A DNA stretch of 64,000 bases from Pontibacter vulgaris (GCF_022758145.1 NZ_JAJVDH010000008.1:1-64000), one strand, 5' to 3'; counted from the first letter of the stretch, positions 26,287-36,620 are shown. Notes: generated by a model not told the origin, from the letters alone. Made by a program: numbers and translations.

Positions 26287-29200
26287 TTACTGGTTATTTA
26301 ACTCCCCGCCCTGGTCTTCAGCAAACGGGTCGTTTTTCTTATTCTTTTTCTTACGGCCTTTCTCTTTTTTAGGAGTTGCTTCTTCTTCGGTAAAATCAGC
26401 GCTCTTACCTCCTTCGTCTATGCGCGGCTGGTCTGCGGCTATTTTAAAACCATCTTTGCCTTTCAGGTAATCATATCTGAACTGCTCAATAAACTGGTTT
26501 TTCTCAATAGCTTCGCCGGCATAAATGCCATACTTGGTGCTGGTGCCCCGGCCGCCTTTCGACTTAGAACGTACCGCTTTGTTAAACTTATCATCCGACG
26601 AAGCCAACGTAAGGCCATTTTCAAAGAAGCTGAAGTAGTACCAGGTATACGGGTCGGCCTGCAAGTATAAATTTACAGCCGGTTCACCGTTCATGTCCTG
26701 GCGCATTTCCAGGTAACCATCCAGCTGGGTGTTTACATCTTCTTTTAGCATACTGGCCAGGCTTATTTTACCAACGCTATACCAGGCGTTTTTCTCGTTA
26801 GACCAGCGCAGGTTTACTTTATTAAGTATAAGGCTTCGTACCAGTTGCTTAGATACTTTTGGCAGTGGCACGTGGCCTGTTGCCGTTTGTTGTATGTAAT
26901 CGCGCACGCCACGGTTGCCAATAAACTCACCTAACTTGTAAAGCGTGGCATCGCTGCCATCCATGGCCTCTACAGCCCCAGCCGAGTTGCCCCGAATATT
27001 ACCAGCCATTGCAGTAAGTGCCTGAGCAGGCATGGTCATGTCGAAAGCCAGGAAAGCATCCAGGTTATAACGGCTGCTATCTGCGTTACCGGTTCCGTTA
27101 CCAGATGCTGTTATTTTAAAATCCTTGTTCGTTTTCAACGGGTTAAGTTTTCCTTCGAAGCGGAAGGTATTAGCAGCTTCGTTGTATAACAGAACATTGC
27201 CTTCGTAAGAATCGCCATAGGCACGCTCTTCGCGCCCCATTTTAAACTCTGTTTTGCTCTTATCATACGAGAGCAGGCCATCCACTACAAATAAGTCCAG
27301 GTCTTCGGCATCCTGCTTTTTAGACACAAACGTGTTGTATAGTTTGGCTGAAGATTTAGATATGTGCAATCCGGTATAAAGTGGCGTGCCGTCGGTGGCC
27401 TGCATTTTCTTTATCGGGATGCGTATATTTTGAGGGTTAAGAGAGTCTTTCTTATATGGGAACCAGTCAGAGTCGGATCCTTTGTCTGAGAAATTAAACT
27501 TCAGGTCGCCATCAAAATCCAGGTACTGCAATGGTGCATTCATAGTTACCTTACCCCGGTACAGTGTTCTCGGGAAAATATAGAACGGCTTTGCCTCACC
27601 TATATTGGCAACGGCGTGGGTAAATACCGGCCCGTTTTTCTTGCCTCTCGGGTTTGAGTAAGTAAAATCGGAGAACTGCAGTTTAAAGGAATCTGCGGCT
27701 GCGTTGGAGTAATCATGTATGGCGCTGCCTTTAAAAGCCTTGCGCGAAAGCACGTCTATGTTTCCGGCGTATAGTTTATGGTACTGCTGCACAGAATCTG
27801 TTAGAATTTTGGCATTACGCAGTGTTTTTATCGTTGCATCTGCCGCTACCGATACTTTTCCGCTATCAGGCACTACATAAGAATCTGCTACTGCAATATA
27901 AGGCACACCACCTGCGCGTATCACATTATCCTTCAGGTTATAATCGCCGCTAGCAGCCATAAACTGTAACGAATCCTGCTGCGGGTGCATCGAGTAGAAG
28001 TAGTTTTTAGCGTTATTTTCGTCTGCTTTCAGCGTAACTTTCTGCGCTTTAATATCCCACTTGGCACTACTCATAGAGGTTTTATACTGCGCTTTCGGGA
28101 ATTCTATACTTGCTTCGCCTTTCTTCTCGATCTCGAAATCTACCTGGCCTTTGGTAAGGTCGTATGCAAACTGTACGCCATCTGCTTTTATACCTGCCTT
28201 ACCTGCCACATCCGATTTTACAACCATCTGGGCGTGCTTACCGCTGAAACTGCGTTGCTTAATTGCTAGGTCGGCGGAGGTTACCGTAGCTGCAGGGTTT
28301 TCCATAATACCACTGCCATACATGCCCCCCGGTGCTAATTTGGCTACCCCTTTAAAGGCATATTGCTCCTTAAATACCTGCATAGGTTCTTTTTGGGTTT
28401 GCAGGTACATGGTATCCGCTTTTGGCAGCCAGTTCATATTAAAGCCGGTTAAAGTTGCTACCGGAAACTCGCCCCCTCCTATTTTACCTTCGGCTATACT
28501 TGCTTTGGTGCCTTGTTTTGTAACTACTGCATTCTGGTAGTAAGTATACTTCGGAGATTCTAGTGTAGCAGTCAGGTACTTCAGTTTGCCTTTGCTCTGG
28601 ATGCCTTCGGAGTTCATCATGATGGTATCAAAAACAATTCCTTTACCACCAAAAGCCGGCAAACCAGCAGCGGATGGTTTATAGTAAAAGCCCAGTGTTT
28701 CGTCGGGCATCATCTGCAGTTTTGTTTTGATGGGCGGAAAAATACCCCCGGAGTTAAACGTACCATCAAAAGCAACCGCCCCTTTGCCGGCACTCAAACT
28801 ATCCAGTTTAAAAGGCGGCATATCAAAGAATACGGTGCTGTCGTAAGCACCACCCAGTACATCGGGTCTGTTAAAGGCTACACGGGCACCTATCGGGGCA
28901 TCGAATTTAGGGTACTCCGGAAAAAAGTCTTTACCCGATTTGTTATTGGGCTTATTGATATAAAGTTTGCCTGATAATTTTCCGCCTTTACCGGTCAGCA
29001 CCTGGTCTGTAGCTTCGCCGCCTGTAGCGCGGCGCTTTTTCGAAACCATGGCAATTGTATCCAGCTTCTGCAAATCAATCATGAACTCGTCGTAATTAAA
29101 CTTGAACTCATGGCCTTTAAAAGCAAGGCGGCTGGCATATACCTGCCCATCGAACTCGATATCGCGGTTTTTTAATACCCTGATCTCGCTATTCTTCGGA

Positions 29201-31095
29201 AGCACATACACTGCTGACGTATCGTTGTTAAAAGTTATTTTTTTAACACCGCGCACGGTGAGTTTATTATCAGCGAGGTTAAGTGTAGCATTGCGGCCAG
29301 ATGGAACTACAGATTTTATGATCAGGTGGTCGTAGTCGTTTTTCTTGCGCGATGAGCCTACATAATGCCAGGCTTTTGGTTTCAGCGCGATGAAGCCCGA
29401 CTGTGGTTCGTAGTTCAGGTAGCCCTCGCGCGACAGGTTATTGGCCGCCTCTTTTATAGCCGACTCATTTATTTTATTATAGTTTGAGACTTCAGAAGCG
29501 TAAAACTCATTTGTCTTCGCTTTTGCTGCATAAGCTACCAGTGCCTGTAACGGGTGAAATGTGGCAACACCTACCAATTGCTGGTATCGGTTATTAGAAT
29601 AATATTGCGTAGACTCGAACTGTACTGGGATAAGTGTTTTGGTATTCAGAATAGAGAAATTCACATCCTGTGTGTTCAGATCCCAGTGCAGGCGCTCGGC
29701 TACAATTTCGAGTTTATGGTAGGTATCGTAAAATGGCGTGCGGCTAAAAGGGCCTTTGTCTTTTGTAAGGATAAGCTCCTTGTTTGTCTTGGAGAAACGC
29801 AGCTGCATAGCCGGGTGCGTAAGCGAATCTTTCTGCTGGTAAATGGCTATAGAAGCGCGGTTTGCCAGAATCAGCGAATCGTTCATGGTATAGCTACGGG
29901 CCATCGACCTGAATTTGCGAACACCATCCTGCATAACTACTATCTCCGAAAGGCTGCCATCTAAAGAATTACTTCCGGCGATATTGCCGGTTAAAGAGAA
30001 GCCTCCTTTATAGGCAATATTATTGGTATGAGTTCTTACTTTGGCGTTATTAGTAAAGGAGGTAAACTTTGGGTATGGGTAGTTGCCGCTTTTACGCTTC
30101 CCACTGATCATCTCGAAAGCGCCTTCTACCGGCTCTTCCAGCAAAGCAGGATAGGTGAGTGTAACATCCGGCGCTTTAAAACCTGCAAACGAGATATCAA
30201 ACGCATACTTCCGAAGTATAACCGAAGCCGGCTTACCATCGGGTTGCCAGTCATAAGAACCGCCTTCGCCCACAAACAGGTTACGCGCAAGCATCAGTTG
30301 CCCGCTTGTATTGTTCACCGAAACAGAATCCCAGGGGGTAACAAAAGTGAGCGTAGTGTTTTCGAGTTTAAGCGTAGGACCATTAACTTTAGGCATGGCA
30401 GGTATAAACCGCTTTTTTATACTTTCCTGCCGGTTTTTGCTGGCTTTTTTACTGTCTGCTTTTTTAGGTTGCTCGGTTATAGTTCCCCAACCATCGTCAG
30501 TGGCAGTTTCATCTTTGGTAGCGGCTTCATCGTCCCATGAAAAATCGTCCCATTCGCTGTTATTCTCAGTTGCCTTGGCACCGTCTTTTGGCGAAGCACC
30601 ACCTTCATAAGCAAAACTGATGGCACCACCCGAAGTACGCAAAGTATAGTATGTATTCTGGAAAAGACGGCCAGACGACAAGTATAAGCTTGAGGTGTGC
30701 AGGAAGCGCTCCAGGTTTGTCATTTCTTCCTGTTGCACAGCTTTGTCAGTTACATCCAGCATGTTATCGAGGGCGCTGCCACGGAGGTTGTGGTTATTAA
30801 CGCCAGCCACCACCATCGTATAAAACTGCTGGAAGTGGGGCTTGGTGCGCAAACGCTTGCGGTACATGTGCTGGCTGATCTTGATCACATCCTGCTGCTG
30901 CTTATTTGTTAGCTTTCCGCTGCTCCAGATTTCTTCCAGGTCAGCGGAAAGCTTTTCGGCATTTTCAACTTTACCCGCTAACAGCATCGCCTTCGCTTCG
31001 CCAACAAAATCTGCAGGTTTACCAGAGAACTTTGTCTGTGCCTGCGCCGTCAGAATCGTTAAAAAAAAGAATAAGGGTAAAAGTTTATGCCTCAT
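26287..31095 (-). CDS. very large secreted protein of unknown function, repetitive beta architecture
   Basis: At 1602 residues this is the largest gene in the window. A signal peptide (MRHKLLPLFFFLTILTAQAQ) is followed by an alpha-rich segment (about 25-150) reminiscent of TPR-like repeats, then an Asp/Trp-rich linker (EWDDFSWDDE) and a Lys-rich linker, then about 1200 residues of short amphipathic strands such as LTVRGVKKITFNND, DIEFDGQVYASRL, GGKLSGKLYINKPN and GKVTMNAPLQYLDFDGDLKFN. The C-terminus is Lys/Asp-rich. Such strand repeats suggest an LptA/OstA-like or AsmA-like beta groove, but no catalytic or named motif is visible. It begins 10 bases after prmA and may be cotranscribed. I have no family name. 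Confidence 0.85.
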   Translation of the reverse strand: MRHKLLPLFFFLTILTAQAQTKFSGKPADFVGEAKAMLLAGKVENAEKLSADLEEIWSSGKLTNKQQQDVIKISQHMYRKRLRTKPHFQQFYTMVVAGVNNHNLRGSALDNMLDVTDKAVQQEEMTNLERFLHTSSLYLSSGRLFQNTYYTLRTSGGAISFAYEGGASPKDGAKATENNSEWDDFSWDDEAATKDETATDDGWGTITEQPKKADSKKASKNRQESIKKRFIPAMPKVNGPTLKLENTTLTFVTPWDSVSVNNTSGQLMLARNLFVGEGGSYDWQPDGKPASVILRKYAFDISFAGFKAPDVTLTYPALLEEPVEGAFEMISGKRKSGNYPYPKFTSFTNNAKVRTHTNNIAYKGGFSLTGNIAGSNSLDGSLSEIVVMQDGVRKFRSMARSYTMNDSLILANRASIAIYQQKDSLTHPAMQLRFSKTNKELILTKDKGPFSRTPFYDTYHKLEIVAERLHWDLNTQDVNFSILNTKTLIPVQFESTQYYSNNRYQQLVGVATFHPLQALVAYAAKAKTNEFYASEVSNYNKINESAIKEAANNLSREGYLNYEPQSGFIALKPKAWHYVGSSRKKNDYDHLIIKSVVPSGRNATLNLADNKLTVRGVKKITFNNDTSAVYVLPKNSEIRVLKNRDIEFDGQVYASRLAFKGHEFKFNYDEFMIDLQKLDTIAMVSKKRRATGGEATDQVLTGKGGKLSGKLYINKPNNKSGKDFFPEYPKFDAPIGARVAFNRPDVLGGAYDSTVFFDMPPFKLDSLSAGKGAVAFDGTFNSGGIFPPIKTKLQMMPDETLGFYYKPSAAGLPAFGGKGIVFDTIMMNSEGIQSKGKLKYLTATLESPKYTYYQNAVVTKQGTKASIAEGKIGGGEFPVATLTGFNMNWLPKADTMYLQTQKEPMQVFKEQYAFKGVAKLAPGGMYGSGIMENPAATVTSADLAIKQRSFSGKHAQMVVKSDVAGKAGIKADGVQFAYDLTKGQVDFEIEKKGEASIEFPKAQYKTSMSSAKWDIKAQKVTLKADENNAKNYFYSMHPQQDSLQFMAASGDYNLKDNVIRAGGVPYIAVADSYVVPDSGKVSVAADATIKTLRNAKILTDSVQQYHKLYAGNIDVLSRKAFKGSAIHDYSNAAADSFKLQFSDFTYSNPRGKKNGPVFTHAVANIGEAKPFYIFPRTLYRGKVTMNAPLQYLDFDGDLKFNFSDKGSDSDWFPYKKDSLNPQNIRIPIKKMQATDGTPLYTGLHISKSSAKLYNTFVSKKQDAEDLDLFVVDGLLSYDKSKTEFKMGREERAYGDSYEGNVLLYNEAANTFRFEGKLNPLKTNKDFKITASGNGTGNADSSRYNLDAFLAFDMTMPAQALTAMAGNIRGNSAGAVEAMDGSDATLYKLGEFIGNRGVRDYIQQTATGHVPLPKVSKQLVRSLILNKVNLRWSNEKNAWYSVGKISLASMLKEDVNTQLDGYLEMRQDMNGEPAVNLYLQADPYTWYYFSFFENGLTLASSDDKFNKAVRSKSKGGRGTSTKYGIYAGEAIEKNQFIEQFRYDYLKGKDGFKIAADQPRIDEGGKSADFTEEEATPKKEKGRKKKNKKNDPFAEDQGGELNNQ

Positions 31096-31105
31096 AGGGT
31101 AAAAA

Positions 31106-31936
31106 TTAGTTGTGTTTAAAAAGAGCAGACACCCAGTTATTTTTCGTGCGGTGTGAAATATATGTCAGGCCGAGTTCCGTGGCTCGCTCCTGTATCATAG
31201 GCAAATCTTCGGTATAAAAACCGCTTAGCAACAGCCAGCCTTCCGGCTTCAGCACAGCCACATAGGCAGGCATATCCTCGAGCAACACGTTGCGGTTAAT
31301 GTTGGCAAGTATAATATCGTAAGGCTGGTCTCCTTTTATAGTTTCGGCACCACCCAAACGTACATCTATACTTCCGTAGCCATTAAGTTCAGCATTCTCG
31401 CGGGCATTTTCTACTGTCCAGTCTTCTATTTCTACGGCTACAATTTCAGATGCGCCCAGCTCGCCGGCCATAATAGCCAGTATACCTGTGCCGCAACCCA
31501 TATCGAGTACGCGCTTGCCTTGGTGGTCCAGCGTCAGCTGGTTCTCTATCATCAGGGTGGTGGTTTCGTGGTGGCCCGTGCCAAAAGACATTTTCGGGTT
31601 GATTACGATATCATACTTTGCAGCAGCCGGTTTCTCGTGAAACGATGCCCTTACAGATACTTCGCCTCCAATAAAAAGCGGTTCAAAGTTGCGTTCCCAC
31701 TCCTCGTTCCAGTTCTGGCGCTCTATCTTTTGTGTAGTATAAGTTACCTGCGAAAAATCAGCATAGCGGTTAATTACTTCTTCCAGCGCTTCCTGGCTAT
31801 ACTTGTCTTCGTCTATGTAGGCGCTGAAACCTTCTTCGTTTTCAACAAAGGCATCAAAACCTAATTCGCCAAGCTCGGCTGTCAGGATGTCGGCAAATTC
31901 GGGGGTTACTTTTAAGCTTACTTCTATAAAATCCAT
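31106..31936 (-). CDS. prmA: ribosomal protein L11 methyltransferase
   Basis: A 276-residue SAM-dependent methyltransferase trimethylating L11. It has the N-terminal substrate-recognition ferredoxin-like domain, the family-specific NPKMSFGTGHHETTTLM (123-139), the SAM motif VLDMGCGTGILAI (153-165), acidic VEIEDWTV and ILANINRNVLL. The length is typical. It lies in a tight unit: the DUF6150-like gene ends 9 bases before it and the 1602-residue gene starts 10 bases after it. Confidence 0.95.
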   Translation of the reverse strand: MDFIEVSLKVTPEFADILTAELGELGFDAFVENEEGFSAYIDEDKYSQEALEEVINRYADFSQVTYTTQKIERQNWNEEWERNFEPLFIGGEVSVRASFHEKPAAAKYDIVINPKMSFGTGHHETTTLMIENQLTLDHQGKRVLDMGCGTGILAIMAGELGASEIVAVEIEDWTVENARENAELNGYGSIDVRLGGAETIKGDQPYDIILANINRNVLLEDMPAYVAVLKPEGWLLLSGFYTEDLPMIQERATELGLTYISHRTKNNWVSALFKHN

Positions 31937-31945
31937 AAAAATTAA

Positions 31946-32326
31946 TTATTCGCGGCATGTGGCGTAAGAGCGCACATCAGTAAAGTGCACTGTAAAATCG
32001 GCAAAATTGCGGTTATCGGTTACGTAAATAATGTGGTCGGCAAAGGCTTTGTTAGGTGTGATGTACCAGATGGCGGTAGCATCGGCAAAAAGCTTGTTGT
32101 TTTCGCGGTAAACCACCATGTTGGCAAAAGCCTCTTCTTCATTCAGAAACACGGTATAAGCAGCTGTATTTTTATACTTGGGGTCGCGCTCCAGGTAAAC
32201 GGAGCCATAAATCTGGCAAAAATCCTTACCAGTTGCCACGGGTAATGCAGGCGTTGGCGCTTTCATAAGCGAGAAAAGCGCAAGTATAAAAGTGAATAAT
32301 ACAGGCATAGGCCTAAATTTAATCAA
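31946..32326 (-). CDS. secreted DUF6150-like protein
   Basis: A 126-residue exported protein with a signal-like N-terminus (about 1-28) then a beta domain with repeated Phe-Ala-Asp: CQIYGSVYLERDPKYKNTAAYTVFLNEEEAFANMVVY, NKLFADATAIWY, KAFADHIIYVT, NFADFTVHFTD. The paired cysteines near the start and end of the mature region could form a disulphide. I match this pattern to DUF6150. An internal ATG (MPVLFTF) is an equally likely start. It is the first gene of the unit with prmA. Confidence 0.72.
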   Translation of the reverse strand: MIKFRPMPVLFTFILALFSLMKAPTPALPVATGKDFCQIYGSVYLERDPKYKNTAAYTVFLNEEEAFANMVVYRENNKLFADATAIWYITPNKAFADHIIYVTDNRNFADFTVHFTDVRSYATCRE

Positions 32327-32347
32327 AGTTAACCAGATGCGCTAACA

Positions 32348-32384
32348 AAAAAGGCTGCTGATGCAGTGCACCGGCAGCCTTTTT
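32348..32384 (-). terminator. terminator of tpiA
   Basis: AAAAAGGCTGC (32348-32358) pairs with GCAGCCTTTTT (32374-32384), an 11-bp perfect stem just beyond the tpiA stop. Confidence 0.8.
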
Positions 32385-32402
32385 AATTTTATACTTTAAC
32401 TT

Positions 32403-33164
32403 TTAGAAAGATTTAATGATATCGGCGAAGTCTCTTGATTTAAGCGAAGCGCCACCGATCAGGCCGCCATCCACATCTGGCTGGGCAAAAAGCTCTCTGG
32501 CATTACCCGGGTTGCAGCTACCGCCATATAGTATAGAACAGTTAAAAGCAGCTTCGGCATCGAACATACGGGATAGTTGCTCACGAATATAGGCGTGCAT
32601 TTCCTGTGCCTGCTGGCTGCTGGCTGTACGGCCCGTACCGATGGCCCAGATTGGCTCATAGGCAACTACTATTTGGTCGAATTCTTCGTTGCTCAGGTAC
32701 GAAAGGCTATCGTGCAGCTGTTTACCTACATAATCAAAGTGGTTATCAGCATCGCGCTCTTCCAGCGGCTCGCCGCAGCAAAAAATAGGGGTCAGGCCTT
32801 GCGCTAAAGCAGCTTTCAGTTTTTTGTAAAGTGTCTGGGCATCTTCGTGGTGGTACATGCGGCGCTCGCTGTGGCCAATAATTACATACTCTGTACCAAC
32901 CGATTTAAGCATAGCAGCAGAAACTTCGCCGGTAAAGGCACCGCTTTCGTGCTCGCTTACGTTTTGGGCCGCTAGGTGCATCAGGCTGTTGCCTTGAGTT
33001 AGCTTGCCCACGCTTTGCAGAAAAGGAAACGGAGGGGCCACGATCACGGTCACATCACCGGTCACTTCGTCTTTCACCATGTTATCGATCTCCGACACCA
33101 GCGAAAGTGCGTCCTCATATGTTTTATTCATTTTCCAGTTGCCAGCAACAATTCGTTTTCTCAT
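32403..33164 (-). CDS. tpiA: triose-phosphate isomerase
   Basis: A 253-residue TIM barrel interconverting dihydroxyacetone phosphate and glyceraldehyde 3-phosphate. Catalytic residues: Lys11 in AGNWKMNK, His98 in VIIGHSERR and Glu170 in VVAYEPIWAIGTG. The phosphate loop GLIGGASL is present near the C-terminus. Length and order are typical. It carries its own terminator. Confidence 0.97.
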   Translation of the reverse strand: MRKRIVAGNWKMNKTYEDALSLVSEIDNMVKDEVTGDVTVIVAPPFPFLQSVGKLTQGNSLMHLAAQNVSEHESGAFTGEVSAAMLKSVGTEYVIIGHSERRMYHHEDAQTLYKKLKAALAQGLTPIFCCGEPLEERDADNHFDYVGKQLHDSLSYLSNEEFDQIVVAYEPIWAIGTGRTASSQQAQEMHAYIREQLSRMFDAEAAFNCSILYGGSCNPGNARELFAQPDVDGGLIGGASLKSRDFADIIKSF

Positions 33165-33333
33165 GTTTTATAGTTTGATGATTGTTATACTTCAGATGGC
33201 CTGTTTTTAAACAGCATTACGGCAAGTTAGCAATTTCTATTTTTGAGCTATACTTTATACTTCTCAATTTGATGCGATAAAGTATACTTATGGCATTTGA
33301 TTTCCGGCCACGCCAAATTAAACACAAAGTAAA

Positions 33334-33371
33334 AGCCGAAGAAAGAACAGAAACCTGCTATTTCTTCGGCT
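33334..33371 (-). terminator. terminator after the 102-residue gene
   Basis: AGCCGAAGAAA (33334-33344) pairs perfectly with TTTCTTCGGCT (33361-33371), 32 bases past the stop at 33403. Confidence 0.7.
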
Positions 33372-33402
33372 CGCTTATACGTAGGTGAACCTGATACTTT
33401 CG

Positions 33403-33711
33403 TTAGTCTACTACTTCAAAATTCACGATCGGGAACACATCCTTATCGCCGGTTTTGGCATTGGTAAAAGACAATTCAAGCTGCCATGGATCGGGCATCG
33501 AGATATGAGCATAATAGTCGTACAATCCAGGCACGCTTAATTGCCTGTGCTTATCGTAGCTATTTACAATTTTTATCTGGTCTTCGCCAATGGCTGCATC
33601 GCCGTATAATTTCACTCTACTGCCATCAAGCAACTCGGCTCGCAGCATTATTTGGTTTCCATTCAGGTGTTTAATGGAGTTCAGGTATTTTTCGTCAAGG
33701 GCTTCCATCAC
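33403..33711 (-). CDS. small protein of unknown function downstream of uvrA
   Basis: A 102-residue protein starting MMEALDEKYL (the second Met is an alternative). Alternating hydrophobic residues in IMLRAELLDGSRVKLYGDAAIG and WQLELSFTNAKTG suggest a small beta domain. No signal, cysteine pair or membrane segment. It follows uvrA after 104 bases and precedes a terminator, so it may ride on the uvrA transcript. I recognise no family. Confidence 0.65.
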   Translation of the reverse strand: MMEALDEKYLNSIKHLNGNQIMLRAELLDGSRVKLYGDAAIGEDQIKIVNSYDKHRQLSVPGLYDYYAHISMPDPWQLELSFTNAKTGDKDVFPIVNFEVVD

Positions 33712-33815
33712 AATATTCTTTTATATAGATATCGCAGAACCCTTATAAAAGGTTTATACTTTGCCTGTTTTTTTTCAGACGATTACCCCAACAAATTTAT
33801 ACTGTTCTCTTACCC

Positions 33816-36620
33816 TTATAATTTGCCTTTCAGGAAACGGGCAGTATGGTTATCTTCCAACTTCGCCATATCTTCCGGAGTGCCTTCAAAAAGCAGGTGT
33901 CCACCGTTCGTGCCGCCTTCCGGACCAAGGTCTATCACCCAGTCAGCAGATTTAATGATGTCCATGTTATGCTCGATAATAACTACCGTGTTGCCATTCT
34001 CGATAAGCGCATTTATTGCAGACAACAGTTTGTTGATATCGTGAAAATGCAGGCCTGTACTTGGCTCATCAAAAATAAACAGGATATTCTCATGGTGTGG
34101 CTGCGCCCCTTTGGTAAGGAACGATGCCAGCTTTACCCGCTGCGCCTCGCCACCAGATAACGTGTTGCTCGACTGGCCCAAACGGATATAACCCAAACCA
34201 ACATCATCCAGCGGTTTCAGGCGGTCCATGATCTTAGGCTGATCAGCGAAAAAGCCGATGCTATCCGCAATGGTCATGTCCAGCACTTCTGCTATACTTT
34301 TATCTTTATACTTGATATCGAGCACATCCTGCTTAAAGCGCTGGCCGTGGCAGCTTTCGCAAGTCAGGTAAATATCAGCCATAAACTGCATTTCTATCTT
34401 TACCTGGCCTTCGCCCTGGCATACTTCGCAGCGACCGCCCTCAATATTAAACGAGAAATGCGATGGCTTAAAACCACGCGCTTTGGCCAATGGTTGCTCG
34501 GCATACAGCGAACGAATAGCATCGTAAGCCTTCACGTATGTTACCGGATTTGAGCGCGACGATTTACCGATCGGGTTCTGATCCACGAATTCCACATGGC
34601 CTATTTTAGTATAGTCGCCCTGCAGTTTATCAAATTTACCGGTAGCTTCGGATGTGGCGCCGTGCAGTTTCTGCATAGCCGGGTAAAGTATCTTTTTGAT
34701 CAGAGTAGATTTACCGGAACCACTAACCCCTGTTACCACCGTCATGACATTCAGCGGAAACTTTACACTCAGGTTTTTGAGGTTATTCTCGCGGGCACCG
34801 GTAATTTCTATCGCATTGCGCCACTTACGGCGTTGTGAAGGCACAGGCATTTCCATTCTGCCGCTCAGGTATTTGCCGGTATAGGTTTCAGCAGTTTTAA
34901 CGATCTCGTCAAAAGTACCCTGGAACATAAGGTTACCACCACCAGAACCTGCTTCCGGCCCAATATCAATAAGCTGGTCGGCTGCACGCATGATTTCTTC
35001 TTCGTGCTCCACCACAATTACAGTATTACCAATCTGCTGCAGCGAGCGCAACACACCAATCAGCTGCTCCGAATCTTTCGGGTGCAAGCCTATACTTGGC
35101 TCATCCAGGATATACATAGAACCTACCAACGCGCTACCCAACGAGGTAGCCAGACTGATACGCTGGCTCTCGCCACCTGACAAGGTATTCGAAAGACGGT
35201 TAAGCGTGAGATAACCCAGCCCCACGCGGTTCAGGTAGCCTAAGCGGTTTGTTACTTCCACTACCAGTCGGTCGGCAACTTTCTGATCGTGTTCGCTTAT
35301 TTGCAGGTTCTCAAAAAACTCAAGTGTTTTTGTAATCGGCAGCAATACCAGGTCAGTTATACTTTTGCCATCTACTTTTACATAGCTGGCATCTTTGCGC
35401 AGACGCGATCCTTTGCAATCCGGGCAGGTGGTGCGGCCACGGTAACGAGACAGCATAACGCGGTACTGTATCTTGTGTGTCTGGCTTTGTAAATGTTTGA
35501 AGAAGGCGTTCAGGCCCTCGAAGTATTTATTACCTGTCCAGAGTAATTCCTGCTCGGCTTCCGATAGCTCGTTGTAAGGGCGGTGTATCGGAAAATCGAA
35601 ACGAATACCATTTTTGATAAGCGGTTGCTGCCATTCGTTCATTTTATCGGAACGCCAGGGCGCAATGGCACCTTCATAAACTGTCAGGCTTTTATCAGGT
35701 ATAACCAGGTCAGGGTCTATGCCCAGCACACTTCCGAAACCTTCGCAGGTCTGGCAGGCACCGTAAGGGTTGTTAAAGCTGAAGAAGTTTACAGAAGGCT
35801 CTTCGAACACTATGCCATCCAGCTCAAACCTGTCGGAGAAAACACGTACATCGTCGCCATGCATGACGCGGCATTCGCCGTGACCTTCGTAAAAAGCGGT
35901 CTGCACGGAGTCGGCAATTCTGAACTGCAGGTCTTCATCGGATTTATAAACAACCGCACGGTCTATCAGAATGTATACTTCCTTGCCAAGCTTCGGCTTT
36001 TCCTGCGCCAGCAATTCTTCTATAAAGTATACCTGGCCATCGGCATAAATACGGGAGTAACCTTTCTGTAAAAGCAGGTCCAGTTCTTTAGCCAGGGTAC
36101 GCTCCGGCGATAGCAGCAGTGGCGCCAGTATCATAACACGCGCTTCATCCTCCAACGAGAAAATATAATCTACCACATCGGCCACAGTATCTTTCTGCAC
36201 TACCTCGCCTGAAACCGGCGAAATAGTTTTACCTATGCGGGCATAAAGCAATTTGAGGTAATCGTAGATCTCGGTGCTGGTGCCAACTGTAGAACGGTTA
36301 TTTTTTATACTTACCTTTTGCTCAATGGCAATTGCCGGGCTGATGCCCTTAATATAATCAACATCGGGCTTATCCATACGGCCCAGGAACTGGCGGGCGT
36401 AAGAACTTAAACTCTCCACGTACATGCGTTGCCCTTCGGCATACAAAGTATCAAAAGCCAGCGATGATTTGCCCGAGCCCGAAAGGCCTGTAATTACAAT
36501 AAACTGGTTACGCGGTAGTGCCACGCTCAGGTTTTTCAGGTTATGTACCCGTGCGCCTTTAATAATGATGTTCTGGCGGGGGTCTAATGTATCGAGGTTA
36601 TTTTCAGGTATGTTTGCCAT
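33816..36620 (-). CDS. uvrA: excinuclease ABC subunit UvrA
   Basis: A 934-residue ATPase that scans DNA for bulky lesions with UvrB. Two ABC cassettes are present: Walker A ITGLSGSGKSSLAFDTLYAEGQ near 40-60 and TGVSGSGKST near 645, with signatures LSGGESQRI and LSGGEAQRVKLA. Zinc sites are seen as CPDCKG, CEVCQGEGQ and CESCHGQ. DEPSIGLHP and DEPSTGLHF follow each signature. Start chosen at MANIPENNL (36620) because the 11 upstream codons lack family residues. A near-consensus TATCTTTA box lies about 80 bases upstream. Confidence 0.97.
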   Translation of the reverse strand: MANIPENNLDTLDPRQNIIIKGARVHNLKNLSVALPRNQFIVITGLSGSGKSSLAFDTLYAEGQRMYVESLSSYARQFLGRMDKPDVDYIKGISPAIAIEQKVSIKNNRSTVGTSTEIYDYLKLLYARIGKTISPVSGEVVQKDTVADVVDYIFSLEDEARVMILAPLLLSPERTLAKELDLLLQKGYSRIYADGQVYFIEELLAQEKPKLGKEVYILIDRAVVYKSDEDLQFRIADSVQTAFYEGHGECRVMHGDDVRVFSDRFELDGIVFEEPSVNFFSFNNPYGACQTCEGFGSVLGIDPDLVIPDKSLTVYEGAIAPWRSDKMNEWQQPLIKNGIRFDFPIHRPYNELSEAEQELLWTGNKYFEGLNAFFKHLQSQTHKIQYRVMLSRYRGRTTCPDCKGSRLRKDASYVKVDGKSITDLVLLPITKTLEFFENLQISEHDQKVADRLVVEVTNRLGYLNRVGLGYLTLNRLSNTLSGGESQRISLATSLGSALVGSMYILDEPSIGLHPKDSEQLIGVLRSLQQIGNTVIVVEHEEEIMRAADQLIDIGPEAGSGGGNLMFQGTFDEIVKTAETYTGKYLSGRMEMPVPSQRRKWRNAIEITGARENNLKNLSVKFPLNVMTVVTGVSGSGKSTLIKKILYPAMQKLHGATSEATGKFDKLQGDYTKIGHVEFVDQNPIGKSSRSNPVTYVKAYDAIRSLYAEQPLAKARGFKPSHFSFNIEGGRCEVCQGEGQVKIEMQFMADIYLTCESCHGQRFKQDVLDIKYKDKSIAEVLDMTIADSIGFFADQPKIMDRLKPLDDVGLGYIRLGQSSNTLSGGEAQRVKLASFLTKGAQPHHENILFIFDEPSTGLHFHDINKLLSAINALIENGNTVVIIEHNMDIIKSADWVIDLGPEGGTNGGHLLFEGTPEDMAKLEDNHTARFLKGKL

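Noticed and set aside
33291-33389. 32-codon frame downstream of tpiA upstream region
   Set aside because: It runs through the terminator stem at 33334-33371 and has no recognisable feature.
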